Below, piece by piece: positions 9,454-17,895 of a DNA stretch of 64,000 nt (within the stretch, counting starts at the first letter, position 1; each line of letters begins with the position of its first letter). Source of the DNA: Ferruginibacter sp. Lineage in GTDB: Bacteria > Bacteroidota > Bacteroidia > Chitinophagales > Chitinophagaceae. The position numbers were made by a program, and so were the translations under genes. The notes under the pieces were generated by a model. It was given only the letters and a program-made list of their open reading frames with translations, was not told the DNA's origin and made no database searches. The stretch is from NCBI GenBank assembly GCA_025362235.1, contig JANYGZ010000098.1, positions 1 through 64,000 of the forward strand, read 5' to 3'.

Positions 9454-9900
9454 ATGGCAACCCCATCAAAACAGGTAAATAAAACAGCATTAAATTTGAA
9501 CAATCTTACATTATTAGCCAACCGGAAAAAGAGCAGTATTACCCGGCTAACAAAAAACAGTAAACTTTTTAAAGCAATCATTAACGCCATCCAGGAAAAA
9601 AAAGGCGAAAATATTATAAGCCTTGACCTTAGAAAAATACCTGAAGCTGTAGCTGATTTTTTTATAATCTGTGAGGCAAGCAATAATACCCAGCTTAAGG
9701 CAATTGCTGATTTTATAGAAGAAGATGTAAAAGCAAAATGTGGAGAACCTCCTTACAAACACGAAGGGAAACAGGCACAACAATGGATATTGATTGATTA
9801 CGTTAATATAGTGGTGCATGTGATGTTGCCCGAGCCAAGAAAGTTTTATCAACTGGAAGAAATGTGGAGCGATGCATTGTTAACCGAACACAGAGATTAA
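9454..9900 (+). CDS. rsfS: Ribosome silencing factor RsfS (Iojap)
   Basis: 148 residues. RsfS binds ribosomal protein L14 on the large subunit and blocks subunit joining when nutrients are low. The region IISLDLRKIPEAVADFFIICEASN, then YKHEGKQAQQWILIDYVNIVVHVM and REFYxLE-like RKFYQLEEMWSDA, is diagnostic. About 30 residues of extra N-terminal sequence precede the domain; no internal Met offers an alternative start. It heads a co-directional run with ftsH 69 bp downstream, an order common in this phylum. Confidence 0.93.
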   Translation: MATPSKQVNKTALNLNNLTLLANRKKSSITRLTKNSKLFKAIINAIQEKKGENIISLDLRKIPEAVADFFIICEASNNTQLKAIADFIEEDVKAKCGEPPYKHEGKQAQQWILIDYVNIVVHVMLPEPRKFYQLEEMWSDALLTEHRD

Positions 9901-9969
9901 ATCATTAATAAGACAATTGTTATATAAAAAATAATCAAAATAAAATAAATATTGTAAGCAAGCATTTTT

Positions 9970-12039
9970 ATGGCAGAAAATAATAACAGTGTACCGAAGA
10001 AGAAATTCAACCCTGATAATATCCCCCCAATAGGAGAAGACAATCAAAAAAATAAAAACCGGTTTAATATTTACTGGATATACGGTCTTGTATTTGCGGG
10101 TATTTTAGCCTATAATGTTTACAGGGGGGTTGGTGTTGCCGGTGTAGAAACCAACCAGGTTAAATTTACCGAGCTGGTAAAAGACGGCGATGTAGAGAGC
10201 ATAAAAACAATACGCAATAAAAAAATTGTAAGGGTTTTTATAAAAAAAGATAGCCTCGAAAAAAAGGGAGATGTTTACAGAGCCCTGTTGGGTAAACAAT
10301 ACGACATTGTTACCAAAGCCCCCGGCCCCCAATTATTTTTTCCGATAGTAGATGAAAAAACTTTTGCATTGCAGATGCAGGATTTTTACAAAAAATATCC
10401 CAGCATACAGGAAATTGCAGATTCGCCGGATGATGAAGGTGAATTATTCGGACAAATGGTTTCAACCCTGTTACCTATTTTACTGATAGGGCTATTGTTT
10501 GTAATGATGATGCGTAAGGTGGGCGGCCCCGGTGGCGGAAGCGGTGGTCCAGGCGGTATTTTTAATATCGGCAAATCAAAAGCTACTTTATTTGATAAAG
10601 CATCAAGGGTTAATATAAACTTTGGTGATGTAGCCGGGTTGGATGAGGCAAAAGTAGAGGTAATGGAAATTGTAGACTTCTTAAAAAATCCAAAAAAATA
10701 TACAGCACTCGGTGGTAAAATTCCAAAAGGCGCTTTGTTGATTGGCCCTCCCGGTACCGGTAAAACATTATTGGCAAAAGCGGTAGCCGGTGAAGCCCAG
10801 GTACCCTTCTTTAGCCTTAGCGGTAGTGATTTTGTAGAAATGTTTGTTGGTGTAGGAGCAAGCCGTGTAAGGGATTTATTTAAACAGGCGAGGGAAAAAG
10901 CACCTTGTATTATTTTTATTGATGAAATTGATGCGATAGGAAGAGCAAGGGGAAAGAACATGATGATGAGTAACGATGAAAGGGAAAATACCCTTAACCA
11001 GTTGCTGGTAGAGATGGATGGTTTTGGTACCGATTTGGGTATTATTATTTTAGCAGCTACCAACAGGCCTGATGTATTAGATAGCGCACTGCTTCGCCCC
11101 GGCCGGTTCGACAGGCAAATTACTATCGACAAGCCTGATATGGTTGGCAGAGAGGCAATTTTTAAAGTGCATCTTGAACCTATTAAAATATCAACCACAT
11201 TAGATATTTATAAACTGGCAGAACAAACACCAGGTTTTGCCGGTGCAGATATTGCCAACGTTTGTAACGAAGCAGCTTTAATAGCCGCCCGTAAAAATAA
11301 AGAGGCAGTAGATATGAGCGATTTTCAGGATGCTATTGACAGGGTGATTGGTGGTTTGGAAAAGAAAAACAAAATCATTTCACCCGAAGAGAAACAAATT
11401 ATTGCTTACCACGAAGCCGGTCATGCTATTTGTGGCTGGTACCTGGAACATGCGTATCCTCTATTAAAAGTTACCGTGGTACCAAGGGGTTCGGCAGCAT
11501 TGGGATATGCCCAGTATACTCCAAAAGAGCAATACTTGTACAATACCGACCAGTTAATGGACCAGATTTGTATGACCCTTGGTGGAAGGGCCAGTGAAGA
11601 AATTTTCTTTGGAAAAATAAGCACCGGCGCAAGTAATGACCTGCAGCAAATTACCAAGATTGCTTACAGCATGATTACTGTATATGGTATGAATGATAAA
11701 GTGGGTAATATCAGTTATTACGACCCTAACCAGGAAAATACTTTTACCAAACCATTCAGCGAAGAAACAGGTAAAATGATTGATCAGGAAGTACGCGACT
11801 TAATAAGTAAAGCCTACATAAGAACAATAGAATTATTAACGCAAAAGAAAGGCGATGTAGAGTTGCTTGCAAAAGAATTATTGAAGAAGGAAGTATTGTT
11901 TAAAAGTGATGTAGAAGCTTTAATTGGCAAAAGGCCTTACGAAGAAAAAAAGGCGCTGGATATAAAACCTGAAGAAAAAATATCAACAGAACCGGAAACC
12001 TCGTTACCGGAAGAATTAGTACATCCGCCAATAATTTAA
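9970..12039 (+). CDS. ftsH: ATP-dependent zinc metalloprotease FtsH
   Basis: 689 residues. This membrane-bound AAA+ protease degrades unassembled membrane proteins and short-lived regulators. Transmembrane segments lie at about residues 30-47 and 165-182 with a periplasmic domain between them. Walker A is GPPGTGKT (about 259-266), Walker B is [11 protein letters not shown], the SRH arginine region is [20 protein letters not shown], and the zinc site is HEAGH (about 481-485). A glycine-rich linker ([12 protein letters not shown]) follows the second membrane segment. The length and order are normal for the family. Confidence 0.97.
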   Translation: MAENNNSVPKKKFNPDNIPPIGEDNQKNKNRFNIYWIYGLVFAGILAYNVYRGVGVAGVETNQVKFTELVKDGDVESIKTIRNKKIVRVFIKKDSLEKKGDVYRALLGKQYDIVTKAPGPQLFFPIVDEKTFALQMQDFYKKYPSIQEIADSPDDEGELFGQMVSTLLPILLIGLLFVMMMRKVGGPGGGSGGPGGIFNIGKSKATLFDKASRVNINFGDVAGLDEAKVEVMEIVDFLKNPKKYTALGGKIPKGALLIGPPGTGKTLLAKAVAGEAQVPFFSLSGSDFVEMFVGVGASRVRDLFKQAREKAPCIIFIDEIDAIGRARGKNMMMSNDERENTLNQLLVEMDGFGTDLGIIILAATNRPDVLDSALLRPGRFDRQITIDKPDMVGREAIFKVHLEPIKISTTLDIYKLAEQTPGFAGADIANVCNEAALIAARKNKEAVDMSDFQDAIDRVIGGLEKKNKIISPEEKQIIAYHEAGHAICGWYLEHAYPLLKVTVVPRGSAALGYAQYTPKEQYLYNTDQLMDQICMTLGGRASEEIFFGKISTGASNDLQQITKIAYSMITVYGMNDKVGNISYYDPNQENTFTKPFSEETGKMIDQEVRDLISKAYIRTIELLTQKKGDVELLAKELLKKEVLFKSDVEALIGKRPYEEKKALDIKPEEKISTEPETSLPEELVHPPII

Positions 12040-12045
12040 AGGGTA

Positions 12046-12681
12046 ATGGCAATAGCAAACGCAAAGGAAAACATATTAAAAAAAATAATTCAGGCACTGA
12101 GTCACTCAGTGCCTTTGCCTTTTCCATTAAGTGAGGGTGCAAGCAGTGTATACCAGCCTGCCACAGAAGATCTGGACATTCTTTTTGCGGGCGAGTTTAC
12201 AAAATTACAGGGAAAATTTGTTTACTGCACAGATGAAAAAGATTTAAACAATCAACTGGAAAAATTAATTGACGCCCGGGAATGGAATAAAATTTATTGT
12301 AATGAAGATAAATGGAACGAGGTTTTCAGCAACACCATAAATCTGCAAAGCTGCCATGCTGCCATTACCGGATGCGAATACCTCGTAGCAAGAACTGGCA
12401 CCATTGTTATGAGCGCAGCCCAGCAAAGTGGCCGTACCGTTAGCGTATATGCACCCGTACATATATGCATTGCATATCCTCACCAATTGGTATACGATGT
12501 AAAAGATGCACTGCAGTTATTGAAAAAAAAATATGCAGGTAATATTCCCTCCTTAATTACTTTTGCCAGCGGGCCAAGCCGTACGGCAGATATTGAAAAA
12601 ACATTGGTAACAGGTGTTCACGGGCCTAAAGAAGTATATTTGTTTTTGGTAGATAAGACAAGTGCAGCGAAGGATTTTTAG
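12046..12681 (+). CDS. LUD domain protein (LutC/YkgG-like)
   Basis: 211 residues. The C-terminal SGPSRTADIEKTLVTGVHGP motif is the hallmark of the LUD (lactate utilisation) domain, as in LutC. LutA and LutB are not adjacent, so a role in lactate oxidation cannot be claimed. The gene starts 6 bp after ftsH and 11 bp before lpxH, so it is probably in their operon. In my knowledge ftsH-LUD adjacency recurs in Bacteroidota. Confidence 0.85.
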   Translation: MAIANAKENILKKIIQALSHSVPLPFPLSEGASSVYQPATEDLDILFAGEFTKLQGKFVYCTDEKDLNNQLEKLIDAREWNKIYCNEDKWNEVFSNTINLQSCHAAITGCEYLVARTGTIVMSAAQQSGRTVSVYAPVHICIAYPHQLVYDVKDALQLLKKKYAGNIPSLITFASGPSRTADIEKTLVTGVHGPKEVYLFLVDKTSAAKDF

Positions 12682-12692
12682 ATAACGTAATC

Positions 12693-13451
12693 ATGAATAT
12701 AACTCCCAATAATAAAATATATTTTCTCTCCGACTTTCATTTGGGTGCACCCAATGCAGCTGAAAGCCTGCTAAGGGAAAAAAGAATTGTACATTTTTTA
12801 GATTCCATAAAAAATGATGCAGAACAGATTTTTATTGCAGGTGATATATTTGATTTTTGGTTTGAATACAAACTGGTTGTACCAAGGGGTTATACAAGGC
12901 TGCTGGGCAAACTGGCTGAACTTACAGATGCTGGTATATTGATTCATTTTTTTGTAGGTAACCATGATATGTGGATGAAAGATTACTTTCAAAATGAATT
13001 AAATATTGCTGTTTATTTTAAACCACAGGCATTTGAATTTAATGGAAAAAAATTTTTAATTGGACATGGCGATGGGCAAGGGCCCGGTGATCACGGCTAT
13101 AAATTTTTAAAGAAAATTTTTCGCAACCCTTTTTGTCAATGGCTTTTTAGCATTTTCCCGCCATTTATTGGTTTAGGTATGGCCAATTACTTTTCCCGGA
13201 AAAGCAGGGAAAAGGCAGGCCAGGATGTAGAAGTATTTTTGGGTGAAGAAAATGAGTGGTTGATTATTTATTGTAAAGAAGTATTGCAAAAAGAACATGT
13301 TGATTATTTTATTTTCGGTCACCGCCATTTGCCAATTGATTTTAGTTTAAATGCCAACAGCCGTTATATCAATTTAGGTGAATGGATCAACTACGATAGT
13401 TTTGCGGTATTTAATGGCGAAACAACTGAGCTTAAATATTTCAACAAATGA
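12693..13451 (+). CDS. lpxH: UDP-2,3-diacylglucosamine diphosphatase
   Basis: 252 residues. LpxH hydrolyses UDP-2,3-diacylglucosamine to lipid X in lipid A synthesis, at the inner face of the cytoplasmic membrane. The five calcineurin-like metal motifs are present: [28 protein letters not shown] and FGHRH. Length is normal. It overlaps the next gene by 4 bp (ATGA). Confidence 0.93.
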   Translation: MNITPNNKIYFLSDFHLGAPNAAESLLREKRIVHFLDSIKNDAEQIFIAGDIFDFWFEYKLVVPRGYTRLLGKLAELTDAGILIHFFVGNHDMWMKDYFQNELNIAVYFKPQAFEFNGKKFLIGHGDGQGPGDHGYKFLKKIFRNPFCQWLFSIFPPFIGLGMANYFSRKSREKAGQDVEVFLGEENEWLIIYCKEVLQKEHVDYFIFGHRHLPIDFSLNANSRYINLGEWINYDSFAVFNGETTELKYFNK

Positions 13452-14266
13452 CAGCAATAAAAAAAATAGTATTGCTTTTTTGCATTAGTATCGTGGCGGT
13501 GCTATATACCAGAGCCCAAAAAGATTCTTCGTTTTATTTTAGCAAAAGCTTCCCAGGCAATTTCACTTATTTTACGGTTGATAATCTTGATAATGTGTAT
13601 TTGCTCAGCAGTACCGATCAATTAATAAAAATTGACCCCAACGGCGATAATATGGTTTTTAATGAATTGCGCAAGTATGGGAAATTATTTTCTATTGATG
13701 CAACCAACCCTTTAAAAGTATTGCTGTATTATAAGAATTTTTCCACTATTGTTGTGCTGGACAGGAACCTTACTGTTCGCAATACAATTAACCTGCGCAA
13801 GCAAAGTATTATAAATGTAAAAACAATTGCTGCATCTTACGACAATAATATCTGGTTGTTTGATGAAGGGGATGCCAAGCTTAAAAAAATTAACGACAAC
13901 GGCGATATACTGCTGGAAACAGTTGATTTCAGGAACCTGTTTGATACTATCCCTTCACCAACACAAATTGTAGACAGGGATAAATTTGTATATCTCTACG
14001 ATATTGCAAGGGGCTTTTATACATTTGATTATTATGGCACACTAAAAAATAAAGTGCCCTTATTAAACTGGACCAATACGGACGTTTTTGCAAATACTTT
14101 TTACGGTTTTAGTGATAGCTCCCTGTATCAGTATAAACAAGGTTCCCTAAATTTAAAAGAATATAAACTCCCCGTTTCTTTTAATAATGCCCTGCAAATA
14201 AAAATAGGCAATAATAGATTGTATGTTTTATACAAAGAAGGCCTTCAGCAATTTTTAGTAAAATAG
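13448..14266 (+). CDS. Secreted beta-propeller-like protein of unknown function
   Basis: 272 residues. An N-terminal signal peptide ends at about residue 23 (TRAQ). The rest shows repeated blocks of the type [37 protein letters not shown] and [12 protein letters not shown], spaced as in the blades of a beta-propeller. No catalytic motif was found. The 4-bp overlap with lpxH and the 28-bp gap to mscS suggest a shared envelope-related operon. Confidence 0.7.
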   Translation: MTAIKKIVLLFCISIVAVLYTRAQKDSSFYFSKSFPGNFTYFTVDNLDNVYLLSSTDQLIKIDPNGDNMVFNELRKYGKLFSIDATNPLKVLLYYKNFSTIVVLDRNLTVRNTINLRKQSIINVKTIAASYDNNIWLFDEGDAKLKKINDNGDILLETVDFRNLFDTIPSPTQIVDRDKFVYLYDIARGFYTFDYYGTLKNKVPLLNWTNTDVFANTFYGFSDSSLYQYKQGSLNLKEYKLPVSFNNALQIKIGNNRLYVLYKEGLQQFLVK

Positions 14267-14294
14267 TTTATCAGCATTATAGTATTTTTATGGT

Positions 14295-15398
14295 ATGGAT
14301 TTTTTAGATAAAATTTATTTTGACAATACGCTCCGAAGCTATTGTATAGTTATTGCTACAATAGGCATTGTAATATTACTGAAAAAATATTTATCGCTAT
14401 ACCTTGTTTCACTGAGCTTTATTTTTGTAAAAAGAATATGGAAAACGGTTAGTAAGGAAAGTTTTGTAAACCTTGTAGCCGGTCCTTGTGAAGGTTTTTT
14501 GGTAGTATTGATTAGCGTAATTGCCATCGACAAACTTAATTTTCCGAATGTACTCTTATTCACATTATATGCCCATACAACTGCTGATATATTTTCAAGG
14601 GCAGGAACCGGTTTAATTATAATAACTTTTTTCAGGATGTTATTAAAGCTAATGGATTTTGTAGCGCTTGTAATGGAAGAAAAAGCCAACAGTACATCCG
14701 ATTTAAGGGATAACCAGATTGTTGTTTTCATAAGAGATTTTTTAAAAGTTATCGTCAACATCATCGGTGTTTTACTAATTATTAAAGCATGCTTTAACCA
14801 ACCATTGGGTAATTTACTTACCGGGTTAAGTATTGTGGGAGCTGCTATTGCATTGGGAGCAAAGGAAAGCCTGGAAAATTTGATTGCCTCTTTTATTATT
14901 TTTCTGGATAAACCATTCTATGCAGGCGATACAGTTAAAGTAAACAACGTAACTGGCAGGGTAGAAAAAATTGGTTTACGAAGTACAAAAATACTTACCC
15001 CCGATAAAACCCTGGTTACCATTCCAAATAAACAAATGGTAGACTCTATTGTAGATAACTGGAGCATGAGAACCCATCGGCGTGCAGAGATAAAATTAGA
15101 ATTATCCGTAAAAACCCCTGTGGACAAAGTTGAAAATATTATTGAAGAAATAAAGAAAATATTACAGTCCAATAACGGGCAACTGTCGCCTTATTCTGTT
15201 TTCTTAAAAGAGTTTGGAAAAAATGGTATCACTATTATAATCGAGTATTTTACTGAAACAATTCCATTGCCCGAATTTGATGCCCTAAAAGAACATGTTA
15301 ACCTTCAGATAAAAAAATTACTGGAAAGAAATGAAGTGGCATTTGCAGGCGAAGGCAATACGATTGTTATCAATAATAATGAAATAAAGGAAAACTAG
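14295..15398 (+). CDS. MscS family mechanosensitive ion channel
   Basis: 367 residues. Four or five hydrophobic segments (residues about 15-35, 62-85, 100-122, 150-175) lead into the pore helix region GLSIVGAAIALGAKESLENLIAS, the MscS TM3 signature. The soluble beta domain follows: DKPFYAGDTVKVNNVTGRVE, LRSTKI and VTIPNKQMVDSIVDN. Such channels release solutes during hypo-osmotic shock. It ends the rsfS-ftsH-LUD-lpxH run. Confidence 0.92.
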   Translation: MDFLDKIYFDNTLRSYCIVIATIGIVILLKKYLSLYLVSLSFIFVKRIWKTVSKESFVNLVAGPCEGFLVVLISVIAIDKLNFPNVLLFTLYAHTTADIFSRAGTGLIIITFFRMLLKLMDFVALVMEEKANSTSDLRDNQIVVFIRDFLKVIVNIIGVLLIIKACFNQPLGNLLTGLSIVGAAIALGAKESLENLIASFIIFLDKPFYAGDTVKVNNVTGRVEKIGLRSTKILTPDKTLVTIPNKQMVDSIVDNWSMRTHRRAEIKLELSVKTPVDKVENIIEEIKKILQSNNGQLSPYSVFLKEFGKNGITIIIEYFTETIPLPEFDALKEHVNLQIKKLLERNEVAFAGEGNTIVINNNEIKEN

Positions 15399-15427
15399 TT
15401 TTAATAAATATTCCTGTCAGGAGTTTG

Positions 15428-15952
15428 TTACCTGTTAGTATCAATAATCTGCGCCAATTCTGTATCCCATTTACCTGTTTTGCCATATTCAACAACACGG
15501 CCTAACTCTTTACCATCTTTCATTACAATAATGGTGGGCACATTAATAATATCAAATGCTTCGGCAATGTGGCCCAATGCTTTTTTATTTCGGTTAACAC
15601 CAAAAAATGTAATATTATCATCTGGCACGCCGGTCATTTCCTGCAGCCTGAAAAACCTCGGTAAAATAAACTGGGTATCCTCACACCAGGTACCGCCAAA
15701 TACTACAAATTGCAATTTCAATGCTTTGCTTTTAGCAAATGTTACAAGTAAGGACGTATCTGGCGCATATATATTATGGTTAGGGGCATACCATTTGGTA
15801 AACAAACTATCGTTCTGCACCAGGTACTTATTAATGGTTCCCCTGTAAACATTTACCTCTTTGTTTTCTGGATCTTTTGTTATTTCATATTCAGCCTGGG
15901 CCTGTGCAAAACAGCTTATCATTAACAGGTATACAATGATTGGTATTTTCAT
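15428..15952 (-). CDS. Secreted thioredoxin-fold protein with a single active-site cysteine
   Basis: 174 residues. A signal peptide (to about AQAQ, residue 20) precedes a thioredoxin fold: FVVFGGTWCEDTQ takes the place of WCxxC but keeps only the first cysteine, and FDIINVPTIIVMKDGKELGRVVEY contains the cis-Pro region. With one cysteine it may act in mixed-disulfide or isomerase-like reactions, or bind rather than oxidise. Its stop lies 29 bp from mscS, convergently. Confidence 0.82.
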   Translation of the reverse strand: MKIPIIVYLLMISCFAQAQAEYEITKDPENKEVNVYRGTINKYLVQNDSLFTKWYAPNHNIYAPDTSLLVTFAKSKALKLQFVVFGGTWCEDTQFILPRFFRLQEMTGVPDDNITFFGVNRNKKALGHIAEAFDIINVPTIIVMKDGKELGRVVEYGKTGKWDTELAQIIDTNR

Positions 15953-16004
15953 AAAATGGTATTGGTTATAATCTGCTAAGGATCGATGTGGGTTTAGATG
16001 AAGT

Positions 16005-16526
16005 TTATAGATTGGCTTTTAATTCGTTTAAAAACCCCTTTAGTTTTTTTAGTGATTCTATCATGGCAAATTTTTCATCTGCCTTTTTATTATTTTTTAT
16101 AAATTCTTTTGCGCCTTCCATAGTATATTTTCTTTCTCTCATCAAATGATAGATCAGTTGAATATTCTTAATATCCTCAGGCCTGAACAGGCGGTCGCCT
16201 TTTCCGTTTTTCTTTGGCTTTAATACATCAAATTCATTTTCCCAAAGCCGTATCAACGATTGGTTTACTTTAAACATGGCCGCAACTTTGCCAATAGAAT
16301 AATACATTTTCTGAAACAGTATTTCATCATTGGGTACATCCAGTAAATCAACCCCTTCGCACATTTCCTTCAGGCTCTTTCTTCCCCTGGTTGATTTTAT
16401 TTTTGGAATCGTTATTTCAGCAGGCAGATCAATTATTTCTTCATTTTTTACATAAACATTCTTAGGCGGCAGCGGGGATCGCTGCTGGTCATCAAAATCA
16501 AAGGCTATTTGTTTCGGTTTGTCCAT
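16005..16526 (-). CDS. MerR family transcriptional regulator
   Basis: 173 residues. The helix-turn-helix domain is residues about 66-135: YYSIGKVAAMFKVNQSLIRL, WENEF, then RLFRPEDIKNIQLIYHLM. MerR-type proteins bind palindromes in promoters with long spacers. A basic N-terminal extension precedes the domain and no effector domain follows, so the inducer is unknown. It is 58 bp downstream of the M23 peptidase gene on the same strand; this pairing is common in Bacteroidota. Confidence 0.88.
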   Translation of the reverse strand: MDKPKQIAFDFDDQQRSPLPPKNVYVKNEEIIDLPAEITIPKIKSTRGRKSLKEMCEGVDLLDVPNDEILFQKMYYSIGKVAAMFKVNQSLIRLWENEFDVLKPKKNGKGDRLFRPEDIKNIQLIYHLMRERKYTMEGAKEFIKNNKKADEKFAMIESLKKLKGFLNELKANL

Positions 16527-16584
16527 ATAATGCTGATCTGAATAAATACCTATTGACTGTTAATTTACAATTTTTTGAAAAAGT

Positions 16585-17556
16585 TTAATCAAAACTTTTT
16601 GCACTGCCGGTAGCTGACAATTTTAATACCCTATCGTACTGCTCTGCATTAAGGTCATTATAAAAAAAGTAAACGGGGTCAACGGGTCTTCCGTTAATAT
16701 GCACTTCATAATGACAATGTGGGCCAGTACTGGCTCCGGTACTACCAACCCATCCAATTACATCGCCACGTTTTACACGCTGTCCAACCCGGGCCTTAAT
16801 GCGAACCATATGCATGTATACGGTTTCATAACCATACCCGTGATTAATAATTACATGATTACCTGTACCTGTACTAAGCCCTGCTGTTGCAACAGTGCCA
16901 TCCCCGGTAGCATAAATAGGAGTGCCCTGGGGTGCAGCAAAGTCAAGCCCTTTATGCATTTTAGGGATACCATAGATAGGATGTATGCGATATCCAAAAC
17001 CACTGGCAATCCTGGTAAGATTTTTATTGCTTACAGGTTGGATGGCTGGGATGCTGGCTAATTTATTTTCCTGGTTGTTAATCAGTTTTTCAATGGCATC
17101 ATAACTATTAGCCTGGTAAGCAATCCTGGCACTAATATTATTTAGATCCAATGAAATTGTTTTGCCTAAAGCATCATCGCTCATCACATTCACTTTTTCC
17201 AGTTCCTTTGCTTTTTCCTGCAATTTAGCCCTTGCGCTATCCGGTACGGGGTTGGCTTCAAAGATAGAGCGGTATACCTCATTATCTCTTTTTTCCAGGT
17301 CAGCCATTTGCTGTTGCAAACTTTTTACCTTTTCACCTAAGGCTGTATAGCTATCTTTTACTGCATCATACTTCAACTTCGATTCTCTATCACCTGGATT
17401 AGGAATAAATTTAGTATACAATGTAATCACTACAACAGAGCTTACAAATAAAGCAGAGAGAAACCCAAATATTCTCAGAAGTTTTACCCTAAACGGAGTC
17501 ACCAGCTTTTCATAGCGAAGCGAATTGGTGTTATAGTAATATTTTATTTTTTTCAT
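16585..17556 (-). CDS. M23 family peptidase, inner-membrane anchored (MepM-like)
   Basis: 323 residues. One transmembrane segment (about 27-47) is followed by a coiled coil (KVKSLQQQMADLEKRDNEVY) and a C-terminal LytM domain with HKGLDFAAPQGTP, YMHM and GPHCHYEVH. All zinc ligands are present, so it is probably an active peptidoglycan endopeptidase rather than a degenerate activator. Confidence 0.9.
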   Translation of the reverse strand: MKKIKYYYNTNSLRYEKLVTPFRVKLLRIFGFLSALFVSSVVVITLYTKFIPNPGDRESKLKYDAVKDSYTALGEKVKSLQQQMADLEKRDNEVYRSIFEANPVPDSARAKLQEKAKELEKVNVMSDDALGKTISLDLNNISARIAYQANSYDAIEKLINNQENKLASIPAIQPVSNKNLTRIASGFGYRIHPIYGIPKMHKGLDFAAPQGTPIYATGDGTVATAGLSTGTGNHVIINHGYGYETVYMHMVRIKARVGQRVKRGDVIGWVGSTGASTGPHCHYEVHINGRPVDPVYFFYNDLNAEQYDRVLKLSATGSAKSFD

Positions 17557-17694
17557 ACAGGCAAAACCCCTTAAGGATATTTTACAAAAAAATTATATAC
17601 TTTTCTTTATATAAACGCAACAGGTAGTTTATAGTATTTGAACAGCTTTATTTGTTTATTATATACTTCAAATTGTCGCAGCAAAATGGTGGTT

Positions 17695-17746
17695 GGTGGG
17701 GACACTAACCACGGCTCAGCTTCGGCCGGTGTCCCCACCGGCCGAA
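17695..17746. other. Two overlapping hairpins upstream of alaS
   Basis: Stem 1 is GGTGGGGACAC (17695-17705) with GTGTCCCCACC (17729-17739). Stem 2 is TTCGGCCGGTG, loop TCCC, CACCGGCCGAA (17721-17746), 11 bp perfect. The two share bases and cannot both form. The GC-rich block stands out from its AT-rich surroundings. It lies upstream of the alaS promoter box. Confidence 0.75.
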
Positions 17747-17813
17747 ACCGGAAGTTACAATTTGAAATTCATGCATTCCACCTGTACAGATGGCGATGGG
17801 CTAAGGTTTTCCT

Positions 17814-17821
17814 TACCTTTG
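17814..17821 (+). promoter_or_regulatory. Candidate -7 promoter box for alaS
   Basis: TACCTTTG matches TAnnTTTG, 74 bp before the alaS start. No convincing -33 element. Confidence 0.35.
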
Positions 17822-17895
17822 CGCAACAGATTTTTTTAAATGTCTACAAATATAGACTGATATACTGCAAAAATCAACCCAAATAAGAAAGCTTT

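Noticed and set aside
10386-11198. 270-residue minus-strand ORF within ftsH
   Set aside because: It is the antisense shadow of the AAA domain with low-complexity Ser/Pro/Ile content.
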